This document shows positions 37,007 to 46,114 of a stretch of DNA of 64,000 bases, one piece after another. The number at the start of each line of letters is the position of its first letter. The stretch's first letter is position 1. The stretch is from assembly GCA_963799395.1 (NCBI GenBank), contig CAWCWZ010000013.1, positions 1 to 64,000 of the forward strand. The letters are read 5' to 3'. A model generated the notes under the pieces. The model was not told the origin of the DNA, did not search any database, and saw only the letters and a list, made by a program, of their open reading frames with translations. This stretch comes from Bog-752 sp963799395. Its GTDB lineage: Bacteria > Actinomycetota > Thermoleophilia > UBA2241. Both the position numbers and the translations under genes were made by a program.

Positions 37007-38950
37007 GTGGAACTCACGCGGATGAACGATCAGGAGTTGCGTGACTACGTCCGCTCCCGCTCCAACGCCGAGCTCAAGAACATCCTCAGCACTCAAGGTC
37101 CACGGCAGCCGCGAAAACGCCGGGACCTCGCGTCCGCGCTGCATCTGCGACCTCGCCACTCCCATCGCGCCGACAGCGGGACCGACGATGCCCAGGCGAA
37201 GGACCTGGCGAAGCTCGCGCCCCTGGTAGAGGCCGAGATCGCTCGGCGTCCGCAAGACCCAAGCCGGGCGGCCGTTGCCGAGACGCTCGGGAACTGCCTG
37301 GCGACAGTGGGCCGCTACGAAGACGCCCTGGCCGACTTCGCAGAGGCCCATGGCCTCTACACGCGATTCGGCCAGGAGATCGCGGCGGCCCGCTGCACCA
37401 TGGGCCGCGCCTGCACGCTGGCCAGCCTGGGCCGCTTCCAGGAGGCTCTCGTCGGCTTTCAGGACGCGCAATCCGTCTTCTCGCGCCGCGGCCAGCATGT
37501 CGCGACTGCCCACTGCATGATGAACCGCGCCTGCATGCTCGCCAGCCTGGGACGCTTCCAGGAGGCCCTGGCCGGCTTCGAAGAGGCGCAGTCCGCTCTC
37601 GCGCACTGCGGTCAGGAGACCGGGGTGGCCCGTTGCTTGATGGGCCAGGCCGACGCGCTGCGGAGCCTGGGACGCTTCCAGGAGGCCCTCGCCGGCTTCG
37701 ACCAGGCGCGAGCCGCCTACGAGCGCTGCGGCGACGACACCGAAGCGGCCCGTTGCCTGATGGGCCACGCCACCACCCTGCGCAGCCTCGGCCGCTTCCA
37801 GGACGCGCTGGCCGGCTTCGACGAGGCGCGAGCCGTCCACGAGCGCCGCGGCGTCGAGGGCGAGGCGGCCGACTGCGCGATGAACCACGCCGTCGCGCTC
37901 GACGATCTGGGCCGGTTCGAGGAAGCCGCGGCCGGCTTCGAGGAGGCACGAGCGGTCCGCGCGCGGTCCGGCCAGGATGTCGAGGCCGCCCGCTGCGCGA
38001 TGGGCCGCGCCAACTCGCTCCGCAGCCTGGGCCGCTTCCAGGAGGCCCTGGCCGGCTTCGACGAGGCCCAGGCCGGCTTCGAGCGCCGCGGCCATAAGCT
38101 CGAGGTGGCCCGCTGCACCGCGAACCGCGCCAGCGTGCTCGCCAACCTGGGCCGCTTCAAGGAGGCTCTGGCCGGCTTCGACGAGGCGCACAGCATGCTC
38201 GTGGGTTTCGGTCACGAACCCGAGGTGGCCCTCTGCACGATGAACCGCGCCGTCGCGCTCGCCAACCTGGGTCGCTTCCAGGAGGCTCTGGCCGCCTACG
38301 AGAAGACACGGGCGATCTTCCTGCGATTCGGTCAGGAGCTCGAGGCGGCGCGCTGCACCATGAACCGCGCCAATGTGCTCGCGGGCATGGGCCGCTTCCA
38401 GCAAGCCCTGGCCGGTTTCGAGGAGGCGCAGACGATCCTTGCGCGCTTCGGCCAGAAGATCGAGGTGACCCGCTGTACGATGAACCGCGCCGTGGCGCTC
38501 GCCGGCCTGGGTCGCTTCCAGGAGGCGCTCGCCTGGTGCGAAGAGGCGCGAGCCGTCTACGCCCAGCTTGGCCAGGAGTGCGAAGCGGCCCGCTGCACCA
38601 TGAACCGCGCCCACACGCTCTCCAGTCTGGGACGCTTCGAGGAAGCCGCGGCGCGCTACGACGAGGCGCAAACCGTCTACGCGCGACTCGGTCAGGACGT
38701 CGGGGTGGCGCGCTGCACGGCGGGCCACGCCAACACGCTCGCGAGCCTGGGCCGGTTCGAGGAAGCCGTCGCCGGCTTCGACGAGGCGCAAGCCGTCTAC
38801 GGGCGACTCGGTCAGGAGATCGAGGCGGCCCGTTGCACCATGAACCGCGCCGGGGCGCTCAGCAGCCTGGGTCGCTTCGACGAGGCCTCCGCCGGCTTCA
38901 AGGAGGCGCGGGCCGTCTTCGCCCGCTTCGGCCAGGAGTCGTCTTCATGA
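37007..38950 (+). CDS. TPR-like protein with thirteen exact 40-residue repeats
   Basis: 647 residues. A basic N-terminal region (~1-100; MNDQELRDYVRSRSNAELKN) is followed from residue 102 by 13 full repeats and one partial. Each full repeat is exactly 40 residues, with the pattern GRFQEALAGFDEA...(R/Q)xGQExEAARCTMNRA..LxSL. The helix pair and the G/A positions are TPR-like, but the unit is six residues longer than a TPR and close to Kinesin-light-chain/TPR_10 length. A Cys is present at the same place in all 13 full units. GTG start follows AGAGGAGATAC. It precedes grpE and dnaJ on the same strand, so a protein-quality role is possible. Partner unknown. Confidence 0.85.
   Translation: MELTRMNDQELRDYVRSRSNAELKNILSTQGPRQPRKRRDLASALHLRPRHSHRADSGTDDAQAKDLAKLAPLVEAEIARRPQDPSRAAVAETLGNCLATVGRYEDALADFAEAHGLYTRFGQEIAAARCTMGRACTLASLGRFQEALVGFQDAQSVFSRRGQHVATAHCMMNRACMLASLGRFQEALAGFEEAQSALAHCGQETGVARCLMGQADALRSLGRFQEALAGFDQARAAYERCGDDTEAARCLMGHATTLRSLGRFQDALAGFDEARAVHERRGVEGEAADCAMNHAVALDDLGRFEEAAAGFEEARAVRARSGQDVEAARCAMGRANSLRSLGRFQEALAGFDEAQAGFERRGHKLEVARCTANRASVLANLGRFKEALAGFDEAHSMLVGFGHEPEVALCTMNRAVALANLGRFQEALAAYEKTRAIFLRFGQELEAARCTMNRANVLAGMGRFQQALAGFEEAQTILARFGQKIEVTRCTMNRAVALAGLGRFQEALAWCEEARAVYAQLGQECEAARCTMNRAHTLSSLGRFEEAAARYDEAQTVYARLGQDVGVARCTAGHANTLASLGRFEEAVAGFDEAQAVYGRLGQEIEAARCTMNRAGALSSLGRFDEASAGFKEARAVFARFGQESSS
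37310..38947 (+). repeat. 120-bp in-frame tandem repeat array (13.65 copies)
   Basis: The period is exactly 120 bases with no slippage, and the sequence identity between units is visible at the DNA level (GGCCGCTTCCAGGAGG recurs at the start of most units). It lies entirely inside the TPR-like gene. Confidence 0.9.
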
Positions 38951-39014
38951 TCCCGGCGACCGCACCTGCCAGCCAGACGGATCGATCGCGCGAGGGACAG
39001 ACAGAGGTCGCCCG

Positions 39015-39704
39015 ATGACCCCCGGCGACCCATTGACCACGAGAGACAAGCTGCGCGACGCTCTGGCCGAGGCGGCCGCGAGCTATGCCGCGGCCGAAGC
39101 TGCCGCAAGCGACGCGGCCCGGGCCGACGCGGATCCGGGCGACAAGCCGGCCTCCGACGCCGGCGACGCGACGCACGAAGCCGCCACTCTACCGGCGCCC
39201 GCCGCCACTCGACCGGCGCCCGCAAGCGCGGCGACGAGGGAGGGCGACAGGAACGCGGCTCGCGTGCGCGTCCTCACCGCCGAACGCGACCAGTACCTCG
39301 ACCATCTGCAGCGCCTCAAGGCCGACTTCGAGAACTTCCGCAAGCGCGTCCAGCGCGACAACGAGGCCTTGGCACTGCGCGCCGGCGAGGATGTGATCGA
39401 GTCGCTGCTGCCGGTCCTCGACAACATGCAGCGCGCCCTCGAGTCGGCCGAGCGCCACGAGGAGGGCCAGATAGTCAAGGGCGTCGAGCTCGTCTCCGGA
39501 CAACTGCGGGCGGTGCTCGAAGGCCACGGCCTCGACCGGGTCGAGGCCGAACCCGGCCTGCCGTTCGACCCCACCTGCCATGAGGCGGTCGTGGTCCAAG
39601 GCTCCGAAGACTATCCCGAAGGCACGATCACCGCTGTGCTCGAGCCTGGCTACCTGCTGCACGGCAGGCTGCTGCGGCCGGCCCGGGTGATCGTGGCGAG
39701 CTAG
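39015..39704 (+). CDS. grpE: GrpE nucleotide exchange factor
   Basis: 229 residues. The N-terminal ~85 are Ala/Asp/Pro-rich and disordered. The coiled coil and head follow: LDHLQRLKADFENFRKRVQRDNE, ESLLPVLDNMQRALESAERH, GVELVSGQLRAVLEGHGLDRVE and GLPFDPTCHEAVVVQGSEDYPEGTI-like ending in GYLLHGRLLRPARVIVAS. It releases ADP from DnaK. No dnaK lies adjacent in this window. A truncated dnaJ starts three bases after its TAG. Confidence 0.95.
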   Translation: MTPGDPLTTRDKLRDALAEAAASYAAAEAAASDAARADADPGDKPASDAGDATHEAATLPAPAATRPAPASAATREGDRNAARVRVLTAERDQYLDHLQRLKADFENFRKRVQRDNEALALRAGEDVIESLLPVLDNMQRALESAERHEEGQIVKGVELVSGQLRAVLEGHGLDRVEAEPGLPFDPTCHEAVVVQGSEDYPEGTITAVLEPGYLLHGRLLRPARVIVAS

Positions 39705-39707
39705 CCG

Positions 39708-40127
39708 ATGGCCGACTTCTACCAGACCCTGGGCGTGCCCCGCGGCGCTTCCCAGGACGAGATCCGCAAGGCGTTCCGCAATCTGGCGCGCCGCTACCAC
39801 CCCGACAAGAACCCCGACGACAAGGTTGCCGAAGAGAAGTTCAAGGAAGCCAATGAGGCTCATGCGACCCTCTCCGACTCCGACAAGCGCAAGCACTACG
39901 ACGAGTTGCTGCGCCTCGGCGTGATCGACACGCGCAAGAGCCGGCCCGGACAGAGCGGCTCCGCGGGCTTCGACCCGAGCATCTTCCAGCAGGGCGGCCA
40001 GACCTTCCAGATGGGCGACTTCGGCGACACCCTGGCGAACCTCTTCGACGGCATGGAGGAGACCGGCTGGCGCGACGCCGACGTCCAGGCCTGCGTCGCG
40101 ATCCCCTTCGACGACATCGCGGAGTGA
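39708..40127 (+). CDS. Truncated DnaJ: J-domain with short G/F-like tail
   Basis: 139 residues. The J-domain is complete with the HPD motif (FRNLARRYHPDKNPDDKVAEEKFKEANEAHATL) that stimulates DnaK ATPase. The chain ends at DVQACVAIPFDDIAE with TGA, precisely where the first substrate-binding domain should begin. No continuation of that domain is visible in any frame downstream. It could be a J-only co-chaperone, possibly working with the repeat protein upstream as substrate adaptor, or a gene broken by deletion. Confidence 0.85.
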   Translation: MADFYQTLGVPRGASQDEIRKAFRNLARRYHPDKNPDDKVAEEKFKEANEAHATLSDSDKRKHYDELLRLGVIDTRKSRPGQSGSAGFDPSIFQQGGQTFQMGDFGDTLANLFDGMEETGWRDADVQACVAIPFDDIAE

Positions 40128-40298
40128 TGAGCGGGCCGGTCGCGGTGACCGGTGCGCCCACGAGGCCAGCGCAAGCAACCGCGGTGAGCTCAAGCCGCGC
40201 ACCGGGTATGGGAACGCAGTGGCAGATCATGGCCGGCCGGTCCTGACGTACCACGGCTGCTGCCCTCCTCAGCGGAGTCACGACAGAAAGGCAGACCC

Positions 40299-40652
40299 AT
40301 GACCGAAGAGATCGTCGACTTCGAGGCCTACCGCGAACAGCTCGTCGAAAAACTGGAATCCGTGCGCGAGTTCCGCTCGACGGAGGCCGTCGACGGCGAC
40401 GATGACGATCTCATGGCCCGCGCAGCAGAGGTGTTGAGGACGTCTGTTCACGAGGTGGAAGCGCTTCCCGCCCACGATGCCAGACTTCGGGCCCTCGCGA
40501 TCGCCGCCCAGAGCGATGACGACCTCAGACGGGAACGCTACGTCGAGCAGGAAGACCACATCGTGGGCCGACATGGTCTGGGTGACGGGGGCACCTCGAG
40601 CACCGATGAGCTCCTGGCGGCCCTGGCAGAGGCGGCATCCGCCACCGACTGA
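40299..40652 (+). CDS. Small acidic hypothetical protein
   Basis: 117 residues, strongly acidic (EEIVDFEAYREQLVEKLESV, VDGDDDDLMARAAEVL), helical, no membrane segment, no recognised family. A weak AAGG lies ahead of the ATG. It could be cotranscribed with grpE-dnaJ, being 170 bases downstream on the same strand. Confidence 0.5.
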   Translation: MTEEIVDFEAYREQLVEKLESVREFRSTEAVDGDDDDLMARAAEVLRTSVHEVEALPAHDARLRALAIAAQSDDDLRRERYVEQEDHIVGRHGLGDGGTSSTDELLAALAEAASATD

Positions 40653-40985
40653 CGCCACCCGGCCGAACTCTCCGACCGCCGCGAACCGGAAGACAGTTCG
40701 TGCCTCTCCCGCGCGGAGAGAGTGGCCGTGTTGAGCCGTGTTCCCCGGGGGTCGCACGCATGAGCGCGTGGTGAAGCTCACCACGAGCTAGACGGGCTCG
40801 CGCCTCACCATGTTCGCGCGCCCGGTGGCCCCGCAGAGGCCTCGTCCAGGCGGCGCCCAGGGCCGGCCGGCCCGGTGTTACGAGTTGTTCAGATCCCTCA
40901 AGCGCGGCACGGGCGCCGCCGATGGACGCCGTATGGCTCGACAGAGAAGTCGTCGGGCCAACGCTGTGACTTGCGGGGAACGAAC
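40653..40985. other. Intergenic region
   Basis: About 330 bases with no coding pattern I can support in either strand. No clear terminator or promoter is visible. Confidence 0.4.
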
Positions 40986-42287
40986 GTGAGACGCATCTTC
41001 CGGCTGATCGTCGTGCTGGCCGGCATCGTCGCCATTGTGGCGCTGGTCAGTCCGTGGCTCGTCGCGCCAGCTGTCGGTCAGCGCCGGCTTGTCTTGCCTC
41101 CCAGCCGCCACCTGATCGAGTACGCAGCCTGGAATGGGCGTGCGCGAACCGCCGTGCTCCTTCTGCCCGCGGGGTACACGCGAAGCTGCGCTTCCCGCCT
41201 GCCGCTTGTGATCTCGCCTCACGGCCGGGGCGAGAGTCCCGCCGCCATCGCCTCGAGCTGGGGTCGTCTGCCGTCCCACGACGATTTCGCCGTGATCTGC
41301 CCCGCCGGCGAAGGCAGGCGGCTCCCCAACTACTCCTGCGCCGCCCCGGGCCAGATCTCGGACCTGGCGCGCATGCCCGCGATCGTGCAACATGCCCTGC
41401 CCTGGGTGCACATCGCCAGCCGTCACGTCTATGCGGTCGGGCCCAGCATGGGTGGGCAGGAGGCGCTGATGCTGGCTGCCCAGTACCCCGATCGCATCGC
41501 CGCTGCAGTCAGCATCGACGGCCTCACGGACCTCGCGGCGCACTTCGATCAGATGCCCCGTCCGAGGCGCACCGGCCGCCTCGTCCTGCACGACATGGTC
41601 GTCGAGTGCGGCGGCACGCCGGCTCAACAGCCCTATGCCTACGCGCTACGCAGCCCGTTTTCGTACGTCGCGAACCTGGCTTCCGACGATGTGCCCGTTG
41701 AGCTGTGGTGGAGCCGGTGTGACCAGGTGGTGGTCGACCAGGCGGCTTGTCAATCTGGTCTGCTCTACCGCAGCATCAAACGCCTGAACCCCGCCGCCCC
41801 CGTACGCGAGGTCGTGACCGACTACCGCCACTGTGTCGCGTTCTGCCCCGCCATCGCCCTGCGAGAGGTCGTTTCGTTCTTGCGGCCCGATGGGCGCTGG
41901 CGCAGCACTCGCGCCGCACCGCCGCCTGACTTTCGTTTTCGCAGCGGCCGCCGGCGCGCCACCCTCTGGGGCTACGGATTTCGCGCGGAGGGCGTCCTCG
42001 ACGGCTTCTGGGAGGCATCGGACGTGGCTACCGGGATGATCGATGTTCAGACGCCGGTGCCGATGGTCGTGACCGTACCCTGTTCCGAGAAACGGCGCTT
42101 CGCGAGCGTGATGGTCGGGGACACGATCCTGCGCCTGGCCATCGATCACGGCTCCATCTGTCTCGAGCTGCCGCCAGGAGAGACGCGAGTCGGCGTCGTT
42201 GGTGTCAGTCCGCCGAGAAGTACCCGCGCGAATCGAGGCGCCAGGTCCGGGCGAAGTCGCTCGCCGAAAGAGTGCGCACGAGCCTGA
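40986..42287 (+). CDS. Alpha/beta-hydrolase, secreted esterase / PHB-depolymerase-like
   Basis: ~430 residues. An N-terminal membrane anchor or signal (IFRLIVVLAGIVAIVALVSPWLVAP) precedes a hydrolase domain with the oxyanion-side PLVISPHGRG, the nucleophile elbow VYAVGPSMGGQEALMLA (Ser), and a likely Asp/His pair in WWSRCDQVV and DYRHCVAFCP. The C-terminal ~100 residues contain a beta-rich region with no call. The final ~25 residues look like non-coding translation and overlap the end of the convergent CapA gene by 83 bases, so an indel near 42200 may hide the true stop. GTG start at 40986. Confidence 0.75.
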   Translation: MRRIFRLIVVLAGIVAIVALVSPWLVAPAVGQRRLVLPPSRHLIEYAAWNGRARTAVLLLPAGYTRSCASRLPLVISPHGRGESPAAIASSWGRLPSHDDFAVICPAGEGRRLPNYSCAAPGQISDLARMPAIVQHALPWVHIASRHVYAVGPSMGGQEALMLAAQYPDRIAAAVSIDGLTDLAAHFDQMPRPRRTGRLVLHDMVVECGGTPAQQPYAYALRSPFSYVANLASDDVPVELWWSRCDQVVVDQAACQSGLLYRSIKRLNPAAPVREVVTDYRHCVAFCPAIALREVVSFLRPDGRWRSTRAAPPPDFRFRSGRRRATLWGYGFRAEGVLDGFWEASDVATGMIDVQTPVPMVVTVPCSEKRRFASVMVGDTILRLAIDHGSICLELPPGETRVGVVGVSPPRSTRANRGARSGRSRSPKECARA

Positions 42288-43470
42288 GTGACTGTTTCGA
42301 ACGGTCCACGGCGGGCACTCCCGGCGAGACCAGGCGCAGCGGCAGCCAGCGGCCACCGAGGATGCGCCCCGTCCTGGTGATCCTCACGGTCAGCAGTCCG
42401 GAGAGGCTGAGGTTGCCGCCGAGGGCGAAGTTGCGCCAGCCGGCGAAGTTGCCCAGCGAGTAGGCGATCAAGCGGTTCCTGTAGCGCTCGATCCCGCGGA
42501 TCACGTGTGGCCCCGAGCCGAGCACGAGGTCGGCGCCGGCCTTCACCATGGCGTGGGCGAAGGCGCGCACGTTGCCGCGGTCCTCGCCGAGGAAGTACTG
42601 GGTGCCGTAGGGCGTGTGGATCTGATCCGCTCCCTCGGCCCCGGCATGCATGAGCACGATGACGACGCCGGCCCTCTTGGCGGCGCGGCGCACCAGGGCG
42701 GCGGCGGCCGGGATGTCGTTCAAGGGCGCGCTGCACGGGTAGGGCGAGAACCCCATGACGGCCACGCGCACGCCGTGCACCTTCACGATCGTGATCTTGC
42801 CGGGCGGCCCGGCATAGGCGACGCCCGCCTTCCTGAGCGCCGCCTGGGTCTGCAGGTAGCCCCGTCTGAGGTAGTCCATGCTGTGGTTGTTGGCCATGTT
42901 CACAAGGTCGATGCCCGACCAGGCGAGTGCCTCGGCGTAGGACGGCGGGGCCTGGAAGGCATAACAGGTGCCCCCGGAGCCGCCGCCGCACTTGGAGGGC
43001 CCGGGCGTGGAGTAGGTACCCTCGAGGTTGGCGATCATCAGGTCCGGCCTTCTTAGCAGCGCCGGCAGGTGGCCGAAGAGGGCGCGCCCGCGACCGGGCG
43101 CCAGGCCGTACATCGAACCCGGCGTCGTGTCGCCCACCCAGCCGATGGTGATGACTGTGGGCGACGGCGACGGCGTCGGCGTGCCGGATGAGGGGCTCGT
43201 CGACGGCGATGGGGTGGGCGAGCCGGACGCGGCCGCGAACCCGCCACTCGGGCCGCGGTCGGCAGTGGCGCCGCCACCCCTGGCGAGCGCCCACCCACCG
43301 GCCAGCGGCACGACCACGAGCACCGCGACGACGCTCGCGAGCAGCACCAGACGGCGACGGCCGGTGCGCGGCGGTCCTCCGGGCTGGGCGGCGAAGACAC
43401 GTCCCCTGGGATGATCGGGAGTCCTGGCAGACATCGAGCACCAGTCTACGCGATCCTCAGCGTTTGGCAT
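42205..43470 (-). CDS. CapA-family poly-gamma-glutamate-synthesis-like protein
   Basis: 421 residues. A membrane anchor (RRLVLLASVVAVLVVVPLAGGW) and a Pro/Ser/Thr-rich linker (TPSPSPSPTV type) lead to a calcineurin-like CapA domain. Its motifs are WVGDTTPGSMYG, DLMIANLEGTYS, DLVNMANNHSMDY, VVIVLMHAGAEG and VLGSGPHVIRGIERY. These are the metal-site motifs of the PGA_cap family. It probably acts outside the membrane on envelope polymers. The start is ATG 43470 (GAGGG upstream) or ATG 43434. Confidence 0.88.
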   Translation of the reverse strand: MPNAEDRVDWCSMSARTPDHPRGRVFAAQPGGPPRTGRRRLVLLASVVAVLVVVPLAGGWALARGGGATADRGPSGGFAAASGSPTPSPSTSPSSGTPTPSPSPTVITIGWVGDTTPGSMYGLAPGRGRALFGHLPALLRRPDLMIANLEGTYSTPGPSKCGGGSGGTCYAFQAPPSYAEALAWSGIDLVNMANNHSMDYLRRGYLQTQAALRKAGVAYAGPPGKITIVKVHGVRVAVMGFSPYPCSAPLNDIPAAAALVRRAAKRAGVVIVLMHAGAEGADQIHTPYGTQYFLGEDRGNVRAFAHAMVKAGADLVLGSGPHVIRGIERYRNRLIAYSLGNFAGWRNFALGGNLSLSGLLTVRITRTGRILGGRWLPLRLVSPGVPAVDRSKQSLRLVRTLSASDFARTWRLDSRGYFSAD

Positions 43471-43535
43471 CGGCCCTCGACCGTCTCACGCTACGAGGAC
43501 GGACCGCCCACCAGGCGCAGTTCAAGGAGAGCGCA

Positions 43536-45185
43536 TTACTCGCCCGTCACGTCACGGTGAGCAAACGCCGCTCCTCCGACGACGGCGGCCAGCGCCCCGA
43601 CGGCGAGCAGGGCGGCGCCACTGGTCCAGTTCGGGGCGACCGCGGGAGCCGCCGTTATTTCGTGGAACACCGAGGTGTCGAGCAGCCAGTGGCTCAGATT
43701 GAGCGTGCCACTGACCACTTCGACAAGCAGCGACCAGGCAAGGATCCCGTAGGTGACCGCGGATGCGGCTCGCGGCCAGACGCCGAGCGCAAGGACGCCG
43801 ATACCAAGGACGCACACCGCCGGAGGCACCACGTTGAGACCGGCCCCGAGAAGACTGGCGAAGCTCACGCCGGCGTGCTGGCCGGCGGCGCCGAGCCAGG
43901 TACAGAGCCCGGCGACGATGGCGCTGAGCAGAACGGCCGCGCCCGCCACCGCGACTTGAGAGGCAAGCCACGATGAGCGCGAGACCGGGCGCACGAGAAG
44001 GTGCTCGAGGCGTCCCTGAGCTTCTTCTGCGCGCATGACACCGACCTGACCGGCGGCGATGACGGCCACCAGGACCGCCATCAGCAGGAACGTGACGCCG
44101 AGATAGACGGCGGCTCCCGCCCCGGGCGCGCCGAGACGCGAGAGGACGTGCTCGATCGTCGCCGAGGTCGTCAGTGCGCTCGCTGCCGACTTGGCGGCGG
44201 CCCCGATGAGCAGCGCCGCGGCGGCGATCGCCACCAGCCAGGCGACGACGCCAGACCGGGCCAGGCGCACGCTGAGGCCCCAGGGTCCGAACAGCAGACG
44301 CGTGCGCGGCCGGGCGCTCGCGCGGTCGGGCAGCGAGGCGGCGCCGAGGTCACGCCGGCCCGCCAGGTACACGGTCAGGACGGCGAGCGCGACGATGAGG
44401 GCGGCCACCGGCACGAGCGCCAGCGGCGACGGCGAGGTGAGCGGCTGCAGCTTCTCGACCCAGCCGAGCGGCGTCGCCCAGATCAGCCACCCAAGACCGA
44501 TGCCGGAGTCGGCCACCAGGCGCAGCGCATAGCAGACGCCCAGGGCGGCGCCGGCATAGGCCGCCGCCTGACGGCGGGTGGCGGCGAGCTGGCCGGCGAG
44601 CGCACCGCCGGCGAGAAAGACGGCGGCGTTCGCGGTCAGTGCGATCGCGAAGAACGTCATTGGCCCGGCGCCGATGCCGACCGTGGCGGAGCGCCCGACC
44701 GCGGCCAGGATGAGGGCGATCACGATCACTAGGGCGCCGCCGCCGGCGGCCAGTCCGACGAGGGCCTGGGCCGCGGCGCGGCGGCGCGTCGTTTGGCCGG
44801 CGAGCAGTAGCTCCCAGCGACCTGCGTCTTCTTCGCCGCGCAGCAGCCTGGTGCCGGCGAGCAGGCCCCAGACGGCGCCGAAGAGGCTGACGAAGACGAG
44901 GTACTTCCAGGCGGTGAAGCCGGCGACCGTCTGCAGATCGCGAGCTGGTCCGACCAGCGCGCTCACGCCGGCGTTCGAACCGTAAAGCTCGGCGAGGCGG
45001 GCGCGCTGGGCGGCCGTCTTGTAGCTCGAGCCGTAAGTGAGCGCCCCGCTGGCGACGTAAAGGCCGAGGACGAGGCCCCAGAGCGCGCCGGAGCGGACGG
45101 CCTTGCGCGCCGTGCGCCGCGCCACGAGCGTCGCCGGCGAGCGGCCCGCCGGCGCCGTCGCGGGCAGCGCCAGGTCAGTGGCCAT
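43536..45185 (-). CDS. ABC-2 type exporter permease, large
   Basis: 549 residues with about 12 membrane helices in two similar halves (RTARKAVRSGALWGLVLGLYVAS ... RGEEDAGRWELLLAGQTTRRR; then RLARSGVVAWLVAIAAAALL ... RAEEAQGRLEHLLVRPVSRSSW). The E-E-x-G-R-x-E-x-L motif after a helix is typical of exporter permeases of the ABC-2 family. It overlaps the ATPase gene end by 11 bases, so the pair forms one exporter. TAA stop. Confidence 0.85.
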   Translation of the reverse strand: MATDLALPATAPAGRSPATLVARRTARKAVRSGALWGLVLGLYVASGALTYGSSYKTAAQRARLAELYGSNAGVSALVGPARDLQTVAGFTAWKYLVFVSLFGAVWGLLAGTRLLRGEEDAGRWELLLAGQTTRRRAAAQALVGLAAGGGALVIVIALILAAVGRSATVGIGAGPMTFFAIALTANAAVFLAGGALAGQLAATRRQAAAYAGAALGVCYALRLVADSGIGLGWLIWATPLGWVEKLQPLTSPSPLALVPVAALIVALAVLTVYLAGRRDLGAASLPDRASARPRTRLLFGPWGLSVRLARSGVVAWLVAIAAAALLIGAAAKSAASALTTSATIEHVLSRLGAPGAGAAVYLGVTFLLMAVLVAVIAAGQVGVMRAEEAQGRLEHLLVRPVSRSSWLASQVAVAGAAVLLSAIVAGLCTWLGAAGQHAGVSFASLLGAGLNVVPPAVCVLGIGVLALGVWPRAASAVTYGILAWSLLVEVVSGTLNLSHWLLDTSVFHEITAAPAVAPNWTSGAALLAVGALAAVVGGAAFAHRDVTGE

Positions 45186-46089
45186 GCGCCGGCGCCCCGT
45201 CGGCCGTGCCGGCCTCGCCGTAGTGGGCGAGGAAGAGCTCCTCCAGTGACGGCTCGCGGCTGAGCAGCCCCTGGGCGCCCGAGCCCGCCAGCACCTCGAG
45301 CAGCGGCGCGACGCTGCCACGGACCTGGCAGCGCACCACGCGCCCGTCTCGTTGCACGGCGCTCACGCCGGCCACCGCCGAGAGATCGGGCACCGTTCCG
45401 TCGAAGGTCGCTTCCACGGTGAGCGCCGACAGATGGCGAAGCTGCGCCAGCGTGCCTGTCTCGACCAGGGCACCGTCGCGCAGGATCCCCACGCGGTCGC
45501 ACAGCGCCTCGACCTCGCTCAGGATGTGCGAGGAGAGAAAGACGGTCTGGCCACCCTCCCGCGCCTCGGCGATGCAGCCACGGAAGGTACGCTCCATCAG
45601 TGGGTCGAGTCCGGCGGTGGGCTCGTCGAGGAGCAGGAGCTCGGGTCGCGTCATGAGGGCGGCGATGAGAATGACCTTCTGGCGATTGCCCTTCGAGTAA
45701 GCGCGCACCTTCTTCGAGGGATCGAGCTCGAAACGCGCGATCAACTCTTCTCTGTAGGCAAGATCGACCCGGCCCTGGACGCGGCCGAGCAGATGCAGGG
45801 TCTCGGCGCCGGTCAGCGCCGGCCAGAGGCTGGCCTCGCCGGCCACGTAAGCCAGGCGCCGGTGGGCCTCGACGGCGTGGGACTGGCAGTCGAGCCCGAA
45901 GATCTCGGCGCGACCCCTGGTCGGCCGTAGCAGGCCGAGCAGGAGCCGGATGGTCGTGGTCTTGCCGGCGCCGTTGGGGCCGAGAAAGCCGAAGACCTCG
46001 CTCTCGGCGACCTCGAGGTCGAGGTCGACGATGCCGCGCGCCTTGCCGTAGTACTTGGTCAGGTTGTGCGTAAGGATGGCGGTCGTCAT
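45175..46089 (-). CDS. ABC exporter ATPase
   Basis: 304 residues. Walker A FGFLGPNGAGKTTTIRLLLG, a Q-loop replaced in LAYVAGEASLW, a signature in VRAYSKGNRQKVILIAALM (SKGNRQ rather than LSGGQ), Walker B LLLLDEPTAGLDPL and switch His in VFLSSHILSEVE. Its C-terminal domain matches DUF4162-type exporter ATPases. GGAAGGACGACC precedes the ATG. It forms an operon with the TetR gene upstream and the permease downstream. Confidence 0.93.
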   Translation of the reverse strand: MTTAILTHNLTKYYGKARGIVDLDLEVAESEVFGFLGPNGAGKTTTIRLLLGLLRPTRGRAEIFGLDCQSHAVEAHRRLAYVAGEASLWPALTGAETLHLLGRVQGRVDLAYREELIARFELDPSKKVRAYSKGNRQKVILIAALMTRPELLLLDEPTAGLDPLMERTFRGCIAEAREGGQTVFLSSHILSEVEALCDRVGILRDGALVETGTLAQLRHLSALTVEATFDGTVPDLSAVAGVSAVQRDGRVVRCQVRGSVAPLLEVLAGSGAQGLLSREPSLEELFLAHYGEAGTADGAPAHGH

Positions 46090-46114
46090 GGTCGTCCTTC
46101 CGTATCGTCGCGCG

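Noticed and set aside
36647..38791. 714-codon open frame on the minus strand
   Set aside because: It is an antisense shadow of the 40-residue repeat gene; its own repetition follows from the 120-base period, and its product has no recognisable domain.
37310..38947. Possible CRISPR or satellite array
   Set aside because: Units are contiguous with no unique spacers, and the period is a multiple of three inside a well-coded protein.
42205..42287. Overlapping convergent gene ends as a regulatory feature
   Set aside because: The last residues of the esterase frame look like antisense translation; a frameshift hiding its true stop is the simpler reading.
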